64,000 nucleotides of DNA from JAKQIM01 sp964633225 (GTDB lineage: Bacteria; Chloroflexota; Anaerolineae; Anaerolineales; UBA4823): positions 11,744 to 75,743 of the forward strand of contig CAZWFQ010000005.1 of NCBI GenBank assembly GCA_964633225.1, in the 5' to 3' direction. Shown here one piece after another: positions 26,566-35,272 of the stretch (position 1 is its first letter; the number at the start of each line of letters is the position of its first letter). The position numbers and the translations under genes were made by a program. The notes beneath the pieces are model-generated. The model worked only from the letters and a program-made list of their open reading frames with translations. It was not told the origin of the DNA and ran no database searches.

Positions 26566-27369
26566 TCAAGCAGGGGTTTGGCTTTCGGGTAGGGGAATAT
26601 GGATGCCGTCGCCTTGCAGGACCTCGCGCGCCAGGTCGGCATAGGCCTGGGCGCCGTTGGACGCAGGCGCAAAGACAGAGATTGGCTGTCCAAAGGATGG
26701 CGCTTCGGCCAGGCGCACGGTGCGCGGGATGACCGTTTTGAAGATCTGCTCTGGGAAGTGGCGGTGGACTTCAGACACTACATCGTTGCTGAGCTTGGTG
26801 CGTCCGTCAAACATGGTCATGACCACCCCGCGCAGGCGTAGGTCAGGGAACAGTGCCGTGCGAATCCGGGCAATGGTTTGGGTTAGCTGTCCAATGCCCT
26901 CCAGGGCCAGGTACTCACACTGCACCGGAATGATGATGCCATCTTGCGCGGCCACAATCCCGTTGAGCGTCAACAGTCCCAAGGATGGCGGGCAGTCGAT
27001 GATGATGTAATCATACCGTTCAACGATGGGCTTGAGAGCTTCTTTTAGACGGTTCTCGCGCGCCAGCTCAGAAACCAGCTCAACTTCTGCCCCAGCCAGG
27101 GCAGGCGAGGATGGCATCAGTGAGAGCTTCAAGCGAGGGTTGTGTAAGATAGTGGGTAGGGCTGGTGTGGAACCGATGATGACATCATACGTGCCGGTCT
27201 TGACCGTTTGCTTATCTACGCCCAGGCATGAGGTGGCATTGGCCTGTGGATCAAGATCTACCAGCAGGACGCGTTGCCCATAGTAAGCCAGGTAGGCGCT
27301 AAGGTTGATTGCGGTGGTGGTTTTACCAACCCCACCTTTTTGGTTGGCAAGGGTATAAACGCGGGCCAT
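26566..27369 (-). CDS. parA: Chromosome partitioning ATPase ParA (Soj)
   Basis: This deviant Walker-type ATPase of 267 residues has ANQKGGVGKTTTAINL at the N-terminus, DLDPQANAT as A' motif and IIIDCPPSLGLLTLNG as Walker B. It binds DNA as an ATP dimer and is stimulated by ParB to move chromosome origins apart. Its ATG directly abuts the stop of the PfkB kinase gene upstream, and its stop overlaps the possible TTG start of parB, so all three are one transcript. Confidence 0.96.
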   Translation of the reverse strand: MARVYTLANQKGGVGKTTTAINLSAYLAYYGQRVLLVDLDPQANATSCLGVDKQTVKTGTYDVIIGSTPALPTILHNPRLKLSLMPSSPALAGAEVELVSELARENRLKEALKPIVERYDYIIIDCPPSLGLLTLNGIVAAQDGIIIPVQCEYLALEGIGQLTQTIARIRTALFPDLRLRGVVMTMFDGRTKLSNDVVSEVHRHFPEQIFKTVIPRTVRLAEAPSFGQPISVFAPASNGAQAYADLAREVLQGDGIHIPLPESQTPA

Positions 27370-28091
27370 TTAGAGTACCTCCATCAGGCATTCTTGTACT
27401 TCGGCCTGGGTTGGAATGCCATCCAGCCCAGACCGGGTGACTGAGATGGATGCAATCTGCGTGGCGAAGCGGGCCGCCTCCCAAGGATCACGCGTGGTAT
27501 ACAGGCGAGTGAAAAAGGCGGTTGCAAAAATATCGCCAGCCCCAGTGGCATCTACTTCGGGCACGTTGGGGGAGCGGAAGCGACGCACATCACCGTTCCA
27601 ATACAGACGGGCGCCATCCAGTCCCTCGGTGACCGCCANNNNNNNNNNNNNNNNNNNNNNNNNNNNNNNNNNNNNNNNNNNNNNNNNNNNNNNNNNNNNN
27701 NNNNNNNNNNNNNNNNNNNNNNNNNNNNNNNNNNNNNNACAGGGCCCAGGTGAACAATGGGTGCCTGGCGCCAGGCTTCGGGGATCATGGAAAAATCCAG
27801 GTTGGGGGCGATCTCGTGGATCACCTGGGTGCGTTTGCCATCGTGATAAGTGTTCTCGAAGGTAGTGCTGTGCTCGGCCGGGTAACTGGCGATGGGAATC
27901 TGGTGCAAGGGGCCAAGCGGCACTTCGGCGCCCCAGGCCGTCACAATGCCCACCCGCAGGCCCAAGGCTTTGGCGGTCAACGCAGAATAAGCCACCGTGC
28001 CGCCCAGGTGCGGCCCAGCAGGGCCAAGGTCGCGACAAAGGTGGCCGATCACCAGGTAATCGATCGCCTCAAGTGGGGCCAGGTTGAACAT
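27370..28091 (-). CDS. PfkB-family sugar/nucleoside kinase, interrupted by an assembly gap
   Basis: The N-terminal 117 residues (DYLVIGHLCRDLGP, then GGTVAYSALTAKALG) match the ribokinase/PfkB sugar-binding half. After the 100-N gap the C-terminal 89 residues carry the PfkB signature DATGAGDIFATAFF with the catalytic Asp. About 90 residues of a normal 300-residue protein are missing, so the gap is probably longer than 100 bases. The product should phosphorylate a sugar or nucleoside using ATP; the substrate is unknown. It lies 31 bases after jag and directly before parA, placing it inside the rpmH-to-parB block. Confidence 0.85.
27639..27738. other. Assembly gap (100 N) inside the PfkB kinase gene
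   Basis: Placeholder gap of unknown size. The missing central portion of the kinase suggests a true length nearer 270 bases. Confidence 0.99.
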
Positions 28092-28122
28092 AAATGAATT
28101 ATACCTGACCTTTCAAGCAGGA

Positions 28123-28911
28123 TCATTCTTTGGGGATGATATTTACCTTGCGGTGCGGTTCGTCGCCCGAACTTTCAGTAGTAACCTGTGCATGCTCGCG
28201 CAGCTCTATGTGGATGATGCGGCGTTCGTTGGGTGGCATGGGCTCCAGAACCTGGCGACGGCCAGTTTTAATGGCCTGGTCAGCCATGCGCTGGGCGAGC
28301 TGGCGGAGTTGTTTGTCGCGTCGGTTGCGGTATCCTTCAACATCTAATACCAGGGTTACCATGCGATCCAACTCTTTGCTGATAATGAGGCGGGCGATGT
28401 ACTGTAGGGCGTTGAGGGTCTCAGATCGTTTTCCGATCAACACGCTCAGATCATCGCCGCGAATATCGATCAGGATGGGCAGATCGGGGCGATCATCATC
28501 TGCTTCGCCGTAGCCGGCATTCACTTCAGCCCGGATGCCCATGCGTTCCAGTAGTTCTGCTACCACTATGCGCGCCATTTCTAGGGTATCATCGGTGACA
28601 GCAGGGGCCAGCGCAGAAGGCCTGGGGGCCTGTGCCGGCTGGGTGCTGATGGCTGGCGGGGCAGCAGGCGCTACGGGCGACTCTGCTGGCGGCAGCGCAC
28701 TCTGGCTTTGCGCAGGCATTGTCTCGCCGTCTAGAACTGTCAGGCGGATGCGTGCGTGGCGGGTACCCAGGCCAAACAAACCCCGGCTACCTTCGTCTAA
28801 TACTTCTACATCCACGGCTTCGCGGGGCAGGCCCAGCTCAGCCAAGCCCTTTTCCACTGCTTCTTCAACAGTGGGGGCAATTGATTCGAGCGTTGCACGT
28901 TGTGTATTCAT
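28123..28911 (-). CDS. jag: Jag/KhpB RNA-binding protein (Jag-N, KH and R3H domains)
   Basis: The Jag-N domain (VEEAVEKGLAELGLPREAVD, then GLFGLGTRHARIRL) is followed by a Pro/Ala-rich linker, a KH domain with its GxxG loop as LIGKRSETLNALQ, and an R3H domain (LEPMPPNERRIIHIEL, with RxxxH). It is a cytoplasmic RNA-binding protein; homologues (KhpB/EloR) influence cell elongation. Its position 20 bases after yidC is the widely conserved arrangement that gave the name SpoIIIJ-associated. The 262-residue length is normal. Confidence 0.94.
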   Translation of the reverse strand: MNTQRATLESIAPTVEEAVEKGLAELGLPREAVDVEVLDEGSRGLFGLGTRHARIRLTVLDGETMPAQSQSALPPAESPVAPAAPPAISTQPAQAPRPSALAPAVTDDTLEMARIVVAELLERMGIRAEVNAGYGEADDDRPDLPILIDIRGDDLSVLIGKRSETLNALQYIARLIISKELDRMVTLVLDVEGYRNRRDKQLRQLAQRMADQAIKTGRRQVLEPMPPNERRIIHIELREHAQVTTESSGDEPHRKVNIIPKE

Positions 28912-28930
28912 GTACGTTTTCCCACATTGT

Positions 28931-29707
28931 TTACTTGGTTATTGTTTTTCGGCCCGGGAACAAGTTGCTCCAGTTTAGCCGACCCATGGCCGCGTATTGG
29001 ATCACGCCGACCAGGTTGCTGACCAGGAAGTACAGTGCCAGGCCAGAAGAAAGGGTATACGACATCCATCCCATCAGTAACGGCATGTAGATGTTCATCA
29101 TTTTCGACATCTGCGCAGCCTGGTCGTTGGGGTTGGCAGGCGGCGGGGTCATCAGTTTCGACTGCAAGAATGTGGTGACCACCACCAGGATAGTGAGAAT
29201 GGGCAGTCCAATGGTACCAATCATCACGCCAAAGCTTTGCTCAGGCATACTCAAGTTAAGCCATAGGAATTTGCTGTTGAGCGGGATCAGGTTGGATGCA
29301 TTGATGAAGGGATAGATATGACCGGAAAAATCCAGGAGCTGCAGCGGTGTGACTGCCAGGGCACGGGTGACGGCCTGATAGAGACCAATGATGATTGGGA
29401 ACTGGATTACCAGGGGCAGGCAGGAGCCAAAGGGGTTGATGCCCAGTTCTTGGTAGAGCTTCATCTGCTCTTGTGCCAGGGCCTCTTTGTTGTCTTTGTA
29501 TTTCTTTTGGATTTCCAGCCACTTTTTCGACTGCTGCATATCTTGCATGGCCTTGGCGCTCTTCATCTGCTGTACTGTCAACGGATGGGTGAGCAGGCGG
29601 ATCAGCACGGTGAAGATGATGATTGCCAGGCCAAAGTTTTGTCCAACCACGCTATAGATCCACAGCAGCAGGTTGATCATGGGTTGGATAATGAGGGTAT
29701 CCCACAT
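28931..29707 (-). CDS. yidC: Membrane protein insertase YidC/Oxa1
   Basis: This 258-residue protein has about five membrane spans and the conserved hydrophilic loop QKKYKDNKEALAQEQMKLYQE, followed by LGINPFGSCLPLVIQFPIIIGLY. It lacks the large periplasmic domain of proteobacterial YidC and so matches the short Oxa1/SpoIIIJ type used by Gram-positive-like and Chloroflexota cells. It inserts proteins into the cytoplasmic membrane alone or with SecYEG. Here it is separated from yidD by a beta-propeller lipoprotein gene, which is not the usual order. Confidence 0.95.
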   Translation of the reverse strand: MWDTLIIQPMINLLLWIYSVVGQNFGLAIIIFTVLIRLLTHPLTVQQMKSAKAMQDMQQSKKWLEIQKKYKDNKEALAQEQMKLYQELGINPFGSCLPLVIQFPIIIGLYQAVTRALAVTPLQLLDFSGHIYPFINASNLIPLNSKFLWLNLSMPEQSFGVMIGTIGLPILTILVVVTTFLQSKLMTPPPANPNDQAAQMSKMMNIYMPLLMGWMSYTLSSGLALYFLVSNLVGVIQYAAMGRLNWSNLFPGRKTITK

Positions 29708-29749
29708 AACGTTTTCTCCGTAAAGGTCAGCACGCCCTGAAAGGCGTGG

Positions 29750-30829
29750 TTATTTCTCAGGAATGAAATTCCAGGCCTGGGCACCACTCTGCTGCAAGGC
29801 GATCAGCAAGGCGTCATTATCCAGGGGCGCAGCCAGGATCAGGTCACCTGCGAGCACAGGGCTTGCATACATCAAGCCGCTAATGGGCTGGGTCAGGGTG
29901 ATGCCGCCATCGTCATTGACAGCGTATATATTGGTGGCGGCGGAGAAATAGATCTTCTCTCCTACTACCAGAGGCGTGGTGACAATGGGGCTATCAGGTT
30001 GAGGCTGGATGCGCCACAATCCTGCGTGGGTGTTGGCATCTACAGCATAGAAATTGCCTTGTTGGTCACCAAAATACAAAACATCGCCTGAGATTGCGGG
30101 GGCAGACCAGATCCAGGCTTCGGTGGCAATGCGCCACTGGGTCTGTCCATTGGATGCGTCCAGAGCCAGGAGCTCGTTATTGAATGTGCCGATGTAGAGC
30201 ATATCATTGCTCTCACTATAAGCCGGTGCGCCGACCAATGCCCCGTTGAGGTCTTCGCTTTGCCAGATTTGCTGGCCAGTTTTCATGTTGATCGCGTATA
30301 CATGATGGTCTAGAGAAGAGACGAACATACGGTCAGAGCCGTCTGTGGTTGGTTGTGACCAGATGGCATTCTGGGTCTCAAAACTCCACAAAGAACGTCC
30401 GCTGAAATCCAAGGCATATACGAAGCCATCGGTCGAAGCGAGGAAAATGCCGGTCTCGGTGACCAGAGGGCTGGCAACCAGGCGGTTCTTTGATCCCTCG
30501 AAGACCCAGTTCTGGGCACCAGTGGTGGGATTGATGCTGTACAGGAAGTGGTTATAGCTGGCAGCCAGCAGTTGACCATCTGGAGTCAGGACAGGGTCTG
30601 AAAAGAAGGTCATTTTGGCATCGGCCTTGGCGGGGAAGCGCCATGTTTCGACCCCGGTGTTCAGGTCAACCGCGTAAATGAAGGTGTTGTATGCCAAATA
30701 GGCCGTATTTTCATCTGCCGTTACACCGGGCCAGTTGGTGGGGGTGTAGTAGCGAGAATTACCGCAGGCGCTTAGCAAAACAGCGGCTAGTAGAACAAGG
30801 GGGAGCAGGGTGAAGAATTTCAGTTTCAT
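29750..30829 (-). CDS. PQQ-like beta-propeller lipoprotein (BamB-like fold)
   Basis: A lipoprotein signal (LLSACGN, Cys22) precedes about six repeats of the PQQ-propeller type, each with a pattern such as LYFGDQQGNFYAVDANTHAG or YIGTFNNELLALDASNGQ. The fold is a seven- or eight-bladed propeller facing outside the membrane. Such lipoproteins serve as scaffolds (BamB) or bind cofactors. I see no catalytic Asp/Glu/Cys set for a quinoprotein dehydrogenase. It lies between yidD and yidC on the same strand, so a role in membrane protein biogenesis is suggested by position alone. Confidence 0.85.
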   Translation of the reverse strand: MKLKFFTLLPLVLLAAVLLSACGNSRYYTPTNWPGVTADENTAYLAYNTFIYAVDLNTGVETWRFPAKADAKMTFFSDPVLTPDGQLLAASYNHFLYSINPTTGAQNWVFEGSKNRLVASPLVTETGIFLASTDGFVYALDFSGRSLWSFETQNAIWSQPTTDGSDRMFVSSLDHHVYAINMKTGQQIWQSEDLNGALVGAPAYSESNDMLYIGTFNNELLALDASNGQTQWRIATEAWIWSAPAISGDVLYFGDQQGNFYAVDANTHAGLWRIQPQPDSPIVTTPLVVGEKIYFSAATNIYAVNDDGGITLTQPISGLMYASPVLAGDLILAAPLDNDALLIALQQSGAQAWNFIPEK

Positions 30830-30877
30830 CAGCAGTTCAGTCGCTTTCGGTTTAAACGATCCATTGGCCAGCAGCGC

Positions 30878-31171
30878 TTAGGGCACTGGGTCAAGGCCTC
30901 CGGGGTTGAACGGGTTGCAGCGTAAAACACGCCAGGTGGCCATGAAACCGCCCTTGAGCAGCCCGTATTTATAGATTGCCTGGTAGCCATAATGCGAGCA
31001 GGTCGGATAGAAACGGCAGGTACCTTCAGGGATGCCTCGCGCAATGGTCTTCTGGTACAGGCGGATCAAGGCCAGGGCAGGCCAACGTGCCAGGGTCCAA
31101 AAATTAACCGGCAGGGCACGCAGGCTTGGATCTGGTTGGATATCCGTTTCAGGCTGGAATTCAGTTTCCAT
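30878..31171 (-). CDS. yidD: Membrane protein insertion efficiency factor YidD
   Basis: The 97-residue protein has the YidD core LALIRLYQKTIA, CRFYPTCSHYGYQAIYKYG and MATWRVLRCNPFNPGGLDPVP, with all conserved cysteines. It is a peripheral inner-membrane protein that improves YidC-dependent insertion. An N-terminal acidic extension of about 25 residues (METEFQPETD...) is longer than usual. It follows rnpA by 6 bases, the normal arrangement. Confidence 0.95.
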   Translation of the reverse strand: METEFQPETDIQPDPSLRALPVNFWTLARWPALALIRLYQKTIARGIPEGTCRFYPTCSHYGYQAIYKYGLLKGGFMATWRVLRCNPFNPGGLDPVP

Positions 31172-31177
31172 ATGCGC

Positions 31178-31510
31178 TTATAACAAACCGGCCCGATGAA
31201 GAAGCTGCTGTAAGGCAGCCTGGATCTCGGGCAATTGGGCTTGTGCCAACGGACGGCGGGAAAGCAAGAGCAGATCCCATCCGGGCCGAACCACGGGCAG
31301 TAGAGGACGCATTGCCTCGCGCAGTATGCGCTTGGCCCGGTTGCGCTGTACGGCTCCCCCTATGGAACGTCCAGCCGCAACTCCACAATGGCTGCCGGCG
31401 CCCTGGCTGGGCAGTGTGATCAACACGACAAGCGGGTGGGCGTAAGACTTGCCAAATTGCCGCACCCGCTTGAAGTCGGTCGACCTTGTTAGGCGGAAAC
31501 TGCGTTTCAC
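31178..31510 (-). CDS. rnpA: Ribonuclease P protein component
   Basis: The 110-residue basic protein has FRLTRSTDFKRVRQFGKS at the N-terminus and the RNR motif GGAVQRNRAKRILREAMR. It binds the RNase P RNA and helps process tRNA 5' ends. Gene order rpmH-rnpA-yidD is conserved across bacteria. The intergenic stretch to rpmH (31511-31592) has short complementary segments that could form a processing or attenuation hairpin, but none is strong enough to call. Confidence 0.95.
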   Translation of the reverse strand: MKRSFRLTRSTDFKRVRQFGKSYAHPLVVLITLPSQGAGSHCGVAAGRSIGGAVQRNRAKRILREAMRPLLPVVRPGWDLLLLSRRPLAQAQLPEIQAALQQLLHRAGLL

Positions 31511-31592
31511 CCACGGAAACTCTCTGCCTGCTGGCTAGCGAAGCAGGTCATTGTGCTTGGGGAGATGCTTGCCCGCCAGCGCCACCCGCCTA

Positions 31593-31769
31593 TTAGCTGT
31601 TCCAGTTGGTGTGCTTGACGTGGTTGTTTTTGACAACGGTCAGGCGATAGCGACCCTTCAGACGGCGGCTTTTGAGCACTTTGCGACCGTCAGCGGTCGC
31701 CATGCGGGAGCGGAAACCATGCACGCGCAGGCGGCGGCGGATTTTGGGTTGATAAGTTCGCTTTGGCAT
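31593..31769 (-). CDS. rpmH: 50S ribosomal protein L34
   Basis: This 58-residue, highly basic protein reads MPKRTYQPKIRRRLRVHGF at the start and includes RMATADGRKVLKSRRLKGR, the L34 signature. It is longer at the C-terminus (VVKNNHVKHTNWNS) than the usual 44-46 residues. The ATG is at 31767-31769 and the stop TAA at 31593-31595. It heads the rnpA-yidD-lipoprotein-yidC-jag series. In many genomes dnaA lies divergently upstream; here a TrkA-type gene is there instead. Confidence 0.95.
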   Translation of the reverse strand: MPKRTYQPKIRRRLRVHGFRSRMATADGRKVLKSRRLKGRYRLTVVKNNHVKHTNWNS

Positions 31770-31845
31770 TCTACTATCCTATATAGATATTATTTGCTGT
31801 TTTATGGCAAACGAATCTCGATTATACCCGAAGGATGGGGATTGG

Positions 31846-32529
31846 TCAAACGCCATTTTGCTTTTCGGGCGAAGAGAAAATGGTTGCCATTTGTTCTGCA
31901 CCGCTGCGATCCGTAATGGCAAGAACCTCATCGCCGGGCTCAAAGATGGTAGCCCCGCGCGGCAGGATTAAATTGCCGTGGCGAATAATGCCGGCGATGA
32001 CGCATTCAGCGGGCAGGGCCAAATCTTTGATGGCTTTCCCGATAGCTTTGGCGTTGGCGGGGATTTTCTCTTCGATCAGCGAGTAGGCGCCGCGGCGCAG
32101 CTTGAGCAGGGTCATCATATCGCCAAGCGACATTTCCTCTTCGATCAGGCTGGACATAATATCGGCCTGGTTGAGTGATACATCAACGTTGAATTTACTG
32201 TCGAACAGCCAGGCATTGCGCGGGTTATTGATGCGAGCGATGGTGCGGGGGACCTGGTAGCGAGAGCGAGCCAGGAAACAGGTAATCAGGTTGTCCGAAT
32301 CGGTGGTGGTGGTGGCTGCTACAACATGAGCCTCCCGGATATCAGCCTGTTCAAGAATGGCAGGATCAGTGGCGTGGCCTTGGAAGATCACTTCGGTGGG
32401 CAATTCGCGGTGTAAACGGGCCAATACATCTTCGCGATGTTCGATGAGGCGAACTGTGTGCCCCTGGTTCAAAATCAGCGTGGCGAGTTGGGTTCCGGTG
32501 CGCCCGCCGCCGGCAATAAGAACAAACAT
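31846..32529 (-). CDS. TrkA/RCK-type potassium channel regulatory subunit (CeoC-like)
   Basis: The protein has an N-terminal Rossmann TrkA-N domain (LIAGGGRTGTQLATLILNQG) and a C-terminal RCK-C domain (AGIIRHGNLILPRGATIFEPGDEVLAI). The 227-residue length is normal. These subunits bind NAD(H) or nucleotides on the cytoplasmic face and gate potassium transporters. The gene starts 1 base from the stop of a second TrkA gene that itself follows a KimA-like permease, the same order as Rv2690c-ceoB-ceoC in mycobacteria. It is the last gene of that operon. Confidence 0.9.
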   Translation of the reverse strand: MFVLIAGGGRTGTQLATLILNQGHTVRLIEHREDVLARLHRELPTEVIFQGHATDPAILEQADIREAHVVAATTTTDSDNLITCFLARSRYQVPRTIARINNPRNAWLFDSKFNVDVSLNQADIMSSLIEEEMSLGDMMTLLKLRRGAYSLIEEKIPANAKAIGKAIKDLALPAECVIAGIIRHGNLILPRGATIFEPGDEVLAITDRSGAEQMATIFSSPEKQNGV

Positions 32530-32530
32530 A

Positions 32531-33190
32531 TCAGGCCTCCTTCTCGCTGTCTAGCAGGCTGCGTAAAGTTTTGATGCCGTCAAAGGTGGCGCTCACCAAA
32601 ACGATGTCATTTTCGAGCATGGACGTCTCACAAGATGGTAAGATGGCCCGTCCGGCGCGTGTCAGTCCAACTGGGCTGCATTCGCTGCCTGTGATAATCT
32701 CACCCAGGGTGTGCCCAGACCAGCCCTTGGGTATGGTGAATTCATAGACTTCTACCTCGCCATTACCAGCCGAGAATACGGTGCGCATCTGGGTGTTGTA
32801 GAGCAATTCTTCTACCCGTTGCGCTCCCCAACTGGATGAGCTGACCACTTGTAAGTGGAAAGCTTCAAACATTGCACGCCAGGTTGGGTCGTAATTGCGG
32901 GCGATGATGTTTTGGATCTTGAAGGCACTGCGTATAGCATGGGCGACCACCACGTTGGTAGAATCAGAGTTGGTTACCACGGCTACGCCGTCAGCTTGTT
33001 CGATGTTGGCGCGGCGTAGTACGCTTTGGTCCAACGCCTCTCCTTCCAGCGTGCGGCCCAGAAAATCGGGGGGCAGGTTGTTGAAAGCTTTGCTAGACTG
33101 GTCAATGATGGTCACCTGGTGGCCTCTTTGGAATAAACGGTAGGCCAACTCTGCGCCAACCCGGCCACAGCCAATTACAGTAAAGTTCAT
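32531..33190 (-). CDS. TrkA/RCK-type potassium transport regulatory subunit (CeoB-like)
   Basis: The N-terminal Rossmann domain begins FTVIGCGRVGAELAYRLFQRG with the GxGxxG nucleotide loop, and the C-terminal RCK-C domain includes AILPSCETSMLENDIVLVSA. It is a paralogue of the next gene and lies 13 bases after the permease stop. Two different RCK proteins would allow a heteromeric gating ring on the transporter; this is inference from gene order. The linker contains SSSSWGAQRVEELL, which is typical for this branch. Confidence 0.9.
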   Translation of the reverse strand: MNFTVIGCGRVGAELAYRLFQRGHQVTIIDQSSKAFNNLPPDFLGRTLEGEALDQSVLRRANIEQADGVAVVTNSDSTNVVVAHAIRSAFKIQNIIARNYDPTWRAMFEAFHLQVVSSSSWGAQRVEELLYNTQMRTVFSAGNGEVEVYEFTIPKGWSGHTLGEIITGSECSPVGLTRAGRAILPSCETSMLENDIVLVSATFDGIKTLRSLLDSEKEA

Positions 33191-33203
33191 AAGATGTTGC
33201 TCC

Positions 33204-35156
33204 TTAGTCTACCTGGTAAGGTACATCGGTGATGACGATGCCAGGTTTGAAGATCAGCGCCAGCCGCAGCCAGAATGCTGTGTTGGTGTGCAGCAGACTG
33301 CTGTACCAGCGCCGTGAAACGAACTGTGGTACGACAATGGTGATGATCTCGTTTGGTTGGCGTTTCTCGGCTACATCTTCAATGTATTCCAGAAGCGGCT
33401 CTGCCAACAGGCGGTAAGGAGAATCGAGAATCACGAGGCGTAAACCATCTCCCCAAGTTTCCCATTTTTGTAGCACCTTTTCGGCTTCGGCCGGATCCAT
33501 GGAGACGTGCACGGCAGTGATGTCGTCTGAGAGCGTGTAAGCGTAACGCAAGGCAGCCAGGGTGCCGCGGTGCACGCTGCTGACCAGCAGAATGACTCGG
33601 TGACGAGCAATACGGGCCGGTGCGCCGTAATTTTCCAGTGAAAGGCGGCGGGCCAGGTTTTTGTAATGGGTATGGATAAAGGTAAAGACTGCCACCAGCA
33701 CCGGGATCAAGATCAGTACCACCCAGGCGCCCGCGACGAATTTAGTGATGGCAAAGACAAACACCACCACCAGGGTGCACAATGCGCCAAAGCCATTGAT
33801 CACCATCTTGAACTTCCACCGGCGGTCATATTGCAGGGTTGAGCCGCGCTGGATCACCTTTTCGCCGGGTTTGAGATGCCCGACTTTCCACCAACGGTGC
33901 GCCATACCTGATTGCGAGAGGGTAAATGACAGGAACACCCCAACAGCATACAGCGGGATCAGCCTGGTGACGCTGGCCTGGAAGATGATGATCAAAAAGC
34001 AGGCCACTGTGGCCAGGGCCACGATACCGGTTGAGTAGACCAGGCGGCTGCCACGAAAAGCAAACTGGCGTGGCAGGTAGTTATCCATCGCCAGAAAGGC
34101 GCTTAAGCGGGGAAAATCTGCATACGAGGTATTGGTTGCCATGATCAGGATGACCGTGGTGCCGGCAATCAGGGCCAAATAGAAAGGCCCTTGCCCGTTA
34201 TAGATTGTGCGGGCTAACTGCGAAATGACTGTTTCCTCTTCAGATGGTACTGCTCCAATTTGCGAAGCCAGGAAGGAGATCCCCAAGAAGAAGACGGCCA
34301 GGATACTCGCCATCCAGACCAGGGTAATGCCTGCATTGCGGCTGCGCGGTTCTTTGAAGGCCTGGATGCCATCGGAGATGGCCTCGATGCCCGTCAGGGC
34401 GGCAGTGCCGCTAGAGAAGGCGTGCAAGATCAGGAAGGGGGTGACTGCTACGGCGCTTTCAATGGCGTGCATGGTGGGAGGATCAATTACCTGCCCTAAA
34501 GAGCCTGTCAGGTAACGTACAATGCCAACGACTACGGTGATGGCCATGATGCCAATGAAATAATAGGTGGGGATTGCAAAGGTAACGCCCGATTCTTTAA
34601 CCCCCCGCAGGTTGATGAGCATGATGAAGATCACCAATCCAATCGAGATGATGACGCGGTAGTCGAACAGGGCCGGGAAAGCCGAAACAATTTGCGCTAC
34701 GCCGGAGGAAATTGAAACGGCAACGGTGAGGATATAATCGGTCAACAGGGCTGCGCCGGCAATTTGAGCTGGCAGGTCGCCCAGGTTATCGCGGACAACA
34801 ATGTAGGCCCCACCGCCGTTTGGGTAGGCGTGAACCGTTTGTTCATATGAGATGGCTACAATGGCTAATAAGATGGCAATGGCAATGGCAATGGGGAAGA
34901 CATAGCCAAAAGCAATTGTGCCGGCTGCGGCCAGGATAACCATGATTTCTTGGGTAGCATAGGCCGTGGAGGACAGCGCGTCTGATGCAAAGACGGCCAG
35001 GCCAACTGCTTTTCCAATGGTTTGATGCGGGGCATCGGCAGTAGGGAGGGGGCGCCCTAAAAACCAGGTGCGTATCGAACGGGGTGGTTTGTATCCGGTG
35101 GTACGGTGAAGCACAGCGGGATCATGATCGTGCTCGTTTTGATCATAATTATTCAT
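33204..35156 (-). CDS. KimA-like potassium importer (APC/KUP superfamily)
   Basis: About twelve membrane spans are followed by a cytoplasmic USP-like tail of some 150 residues. The N-terminal region (VFASDALSSTAYATQEIMVIL, with HAYPNGGGAYIVVRDNLGD) and LIPLYAVGVFLSFTLSQSGM match B. subtilis KimA (YdaO), a high-affinity potassium uptake protein. The tail (AVHVSMDPAEAEKVLQKW...) resembles KimA's homodimeric cytoplasmic domain, where c-di-AMP binds. ATG at 35156 (MNNYDQNEHD) is preferred over a TTG at 35180. No ydaO-type riboswitch is visible upstream, unlike in Bacillus. It heads an operon with two RCK subunits. Confidence 0.88.
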   Translation of the reverse strand: MNNYDQNEHDHDPAVLHRTTGYKPPRSIRTWFLGRPLPTADAPHQTIGKAVGLAVFASDALSSTAYATQEIMVILAAAGTIAFGYVFPIAIAIAILLAIVAISYEQTVHAYPNGGGAYIVVRDNLGDLPAQIAGAALLTDYILTVAVSISSGVAQIVSAFPALFDYRVIISIGLVIFIMLINLRGVKESGVTFAIPTYYFIGIMAITVVVGIVRYLTGSLGQVIDPPTMHAIESAVAVTPFLILHAFSSGTAALTGIEAISDGIQAFKEPRSRNAGITLVWMASILAVFFLGISFLASQIGAVPSEEETVISQLARTIYNGQGPFYLALIAGTTVILIMATNTSYADFPRLSAFLAMDNYLPRQFAFRGSRLVYSTGIVALATVACFLIIIFQASVTRLIPLYAVGVFLSFTLSQSGMAHRWWKVGHLKPGEKVIQRGSTLQYDRRWKFKMVINGFGALCTLVVVFVFAITKFVAGAWVVLILIPVLVAVFTFIHTHYKNLARRLSLENYGAPARIARHRVILLVSSVHRGTLAALRYAYTLSDDITAVHVSMDPAEAEKVLQKWETWGDGLRLVILDSPYRLLAEPLLEYIEDVAEKRQPNEIITIVVPQFVSRRWYSSLLHTNTAFWLRLALIFKPGIVITDVPYQVD

Positions 35157-35196
35157 AAGACACTTTCTATCTACCAGCAATATCCATCAAGATAAG

Positions 35197-35229
35197 AAAG
35201 CCTACCTGGCATGCGGCCCGGCAGGCTTT
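35197..35229 (-). terminator. Hairpin between flippase-like gene and kimA-like gene
   Basis: Arms of 14 bases (35197-35210 and 35216-35229) pair with one mismatch and one G-U around a 5-base loop. The following CTTATCTT on the minus strand is a weak U-tract. It is either a terminator for the upstream gene or part of the leader of the potassium operon. Confidence 0.55.
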
Positions 35230-35272
35230 AGCGGTCAGATTCTAAATTGAGATGGGTTGGGAGTCAATAGTT

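Noticed and set aside
31770..31845. Replication origin beside rpmH
   Set aside because: No dnaA gene and no TTATNCACA-type boxes are seen in this short AT-rich spacer.
35157..35272. ydaO-type c-di-AMP riboswitch upstream of the kimA-like gene
   Set aside because: The spacer is too short (about 115 bases) and shows only one simple hairpin, not the multi-helix fold expected.
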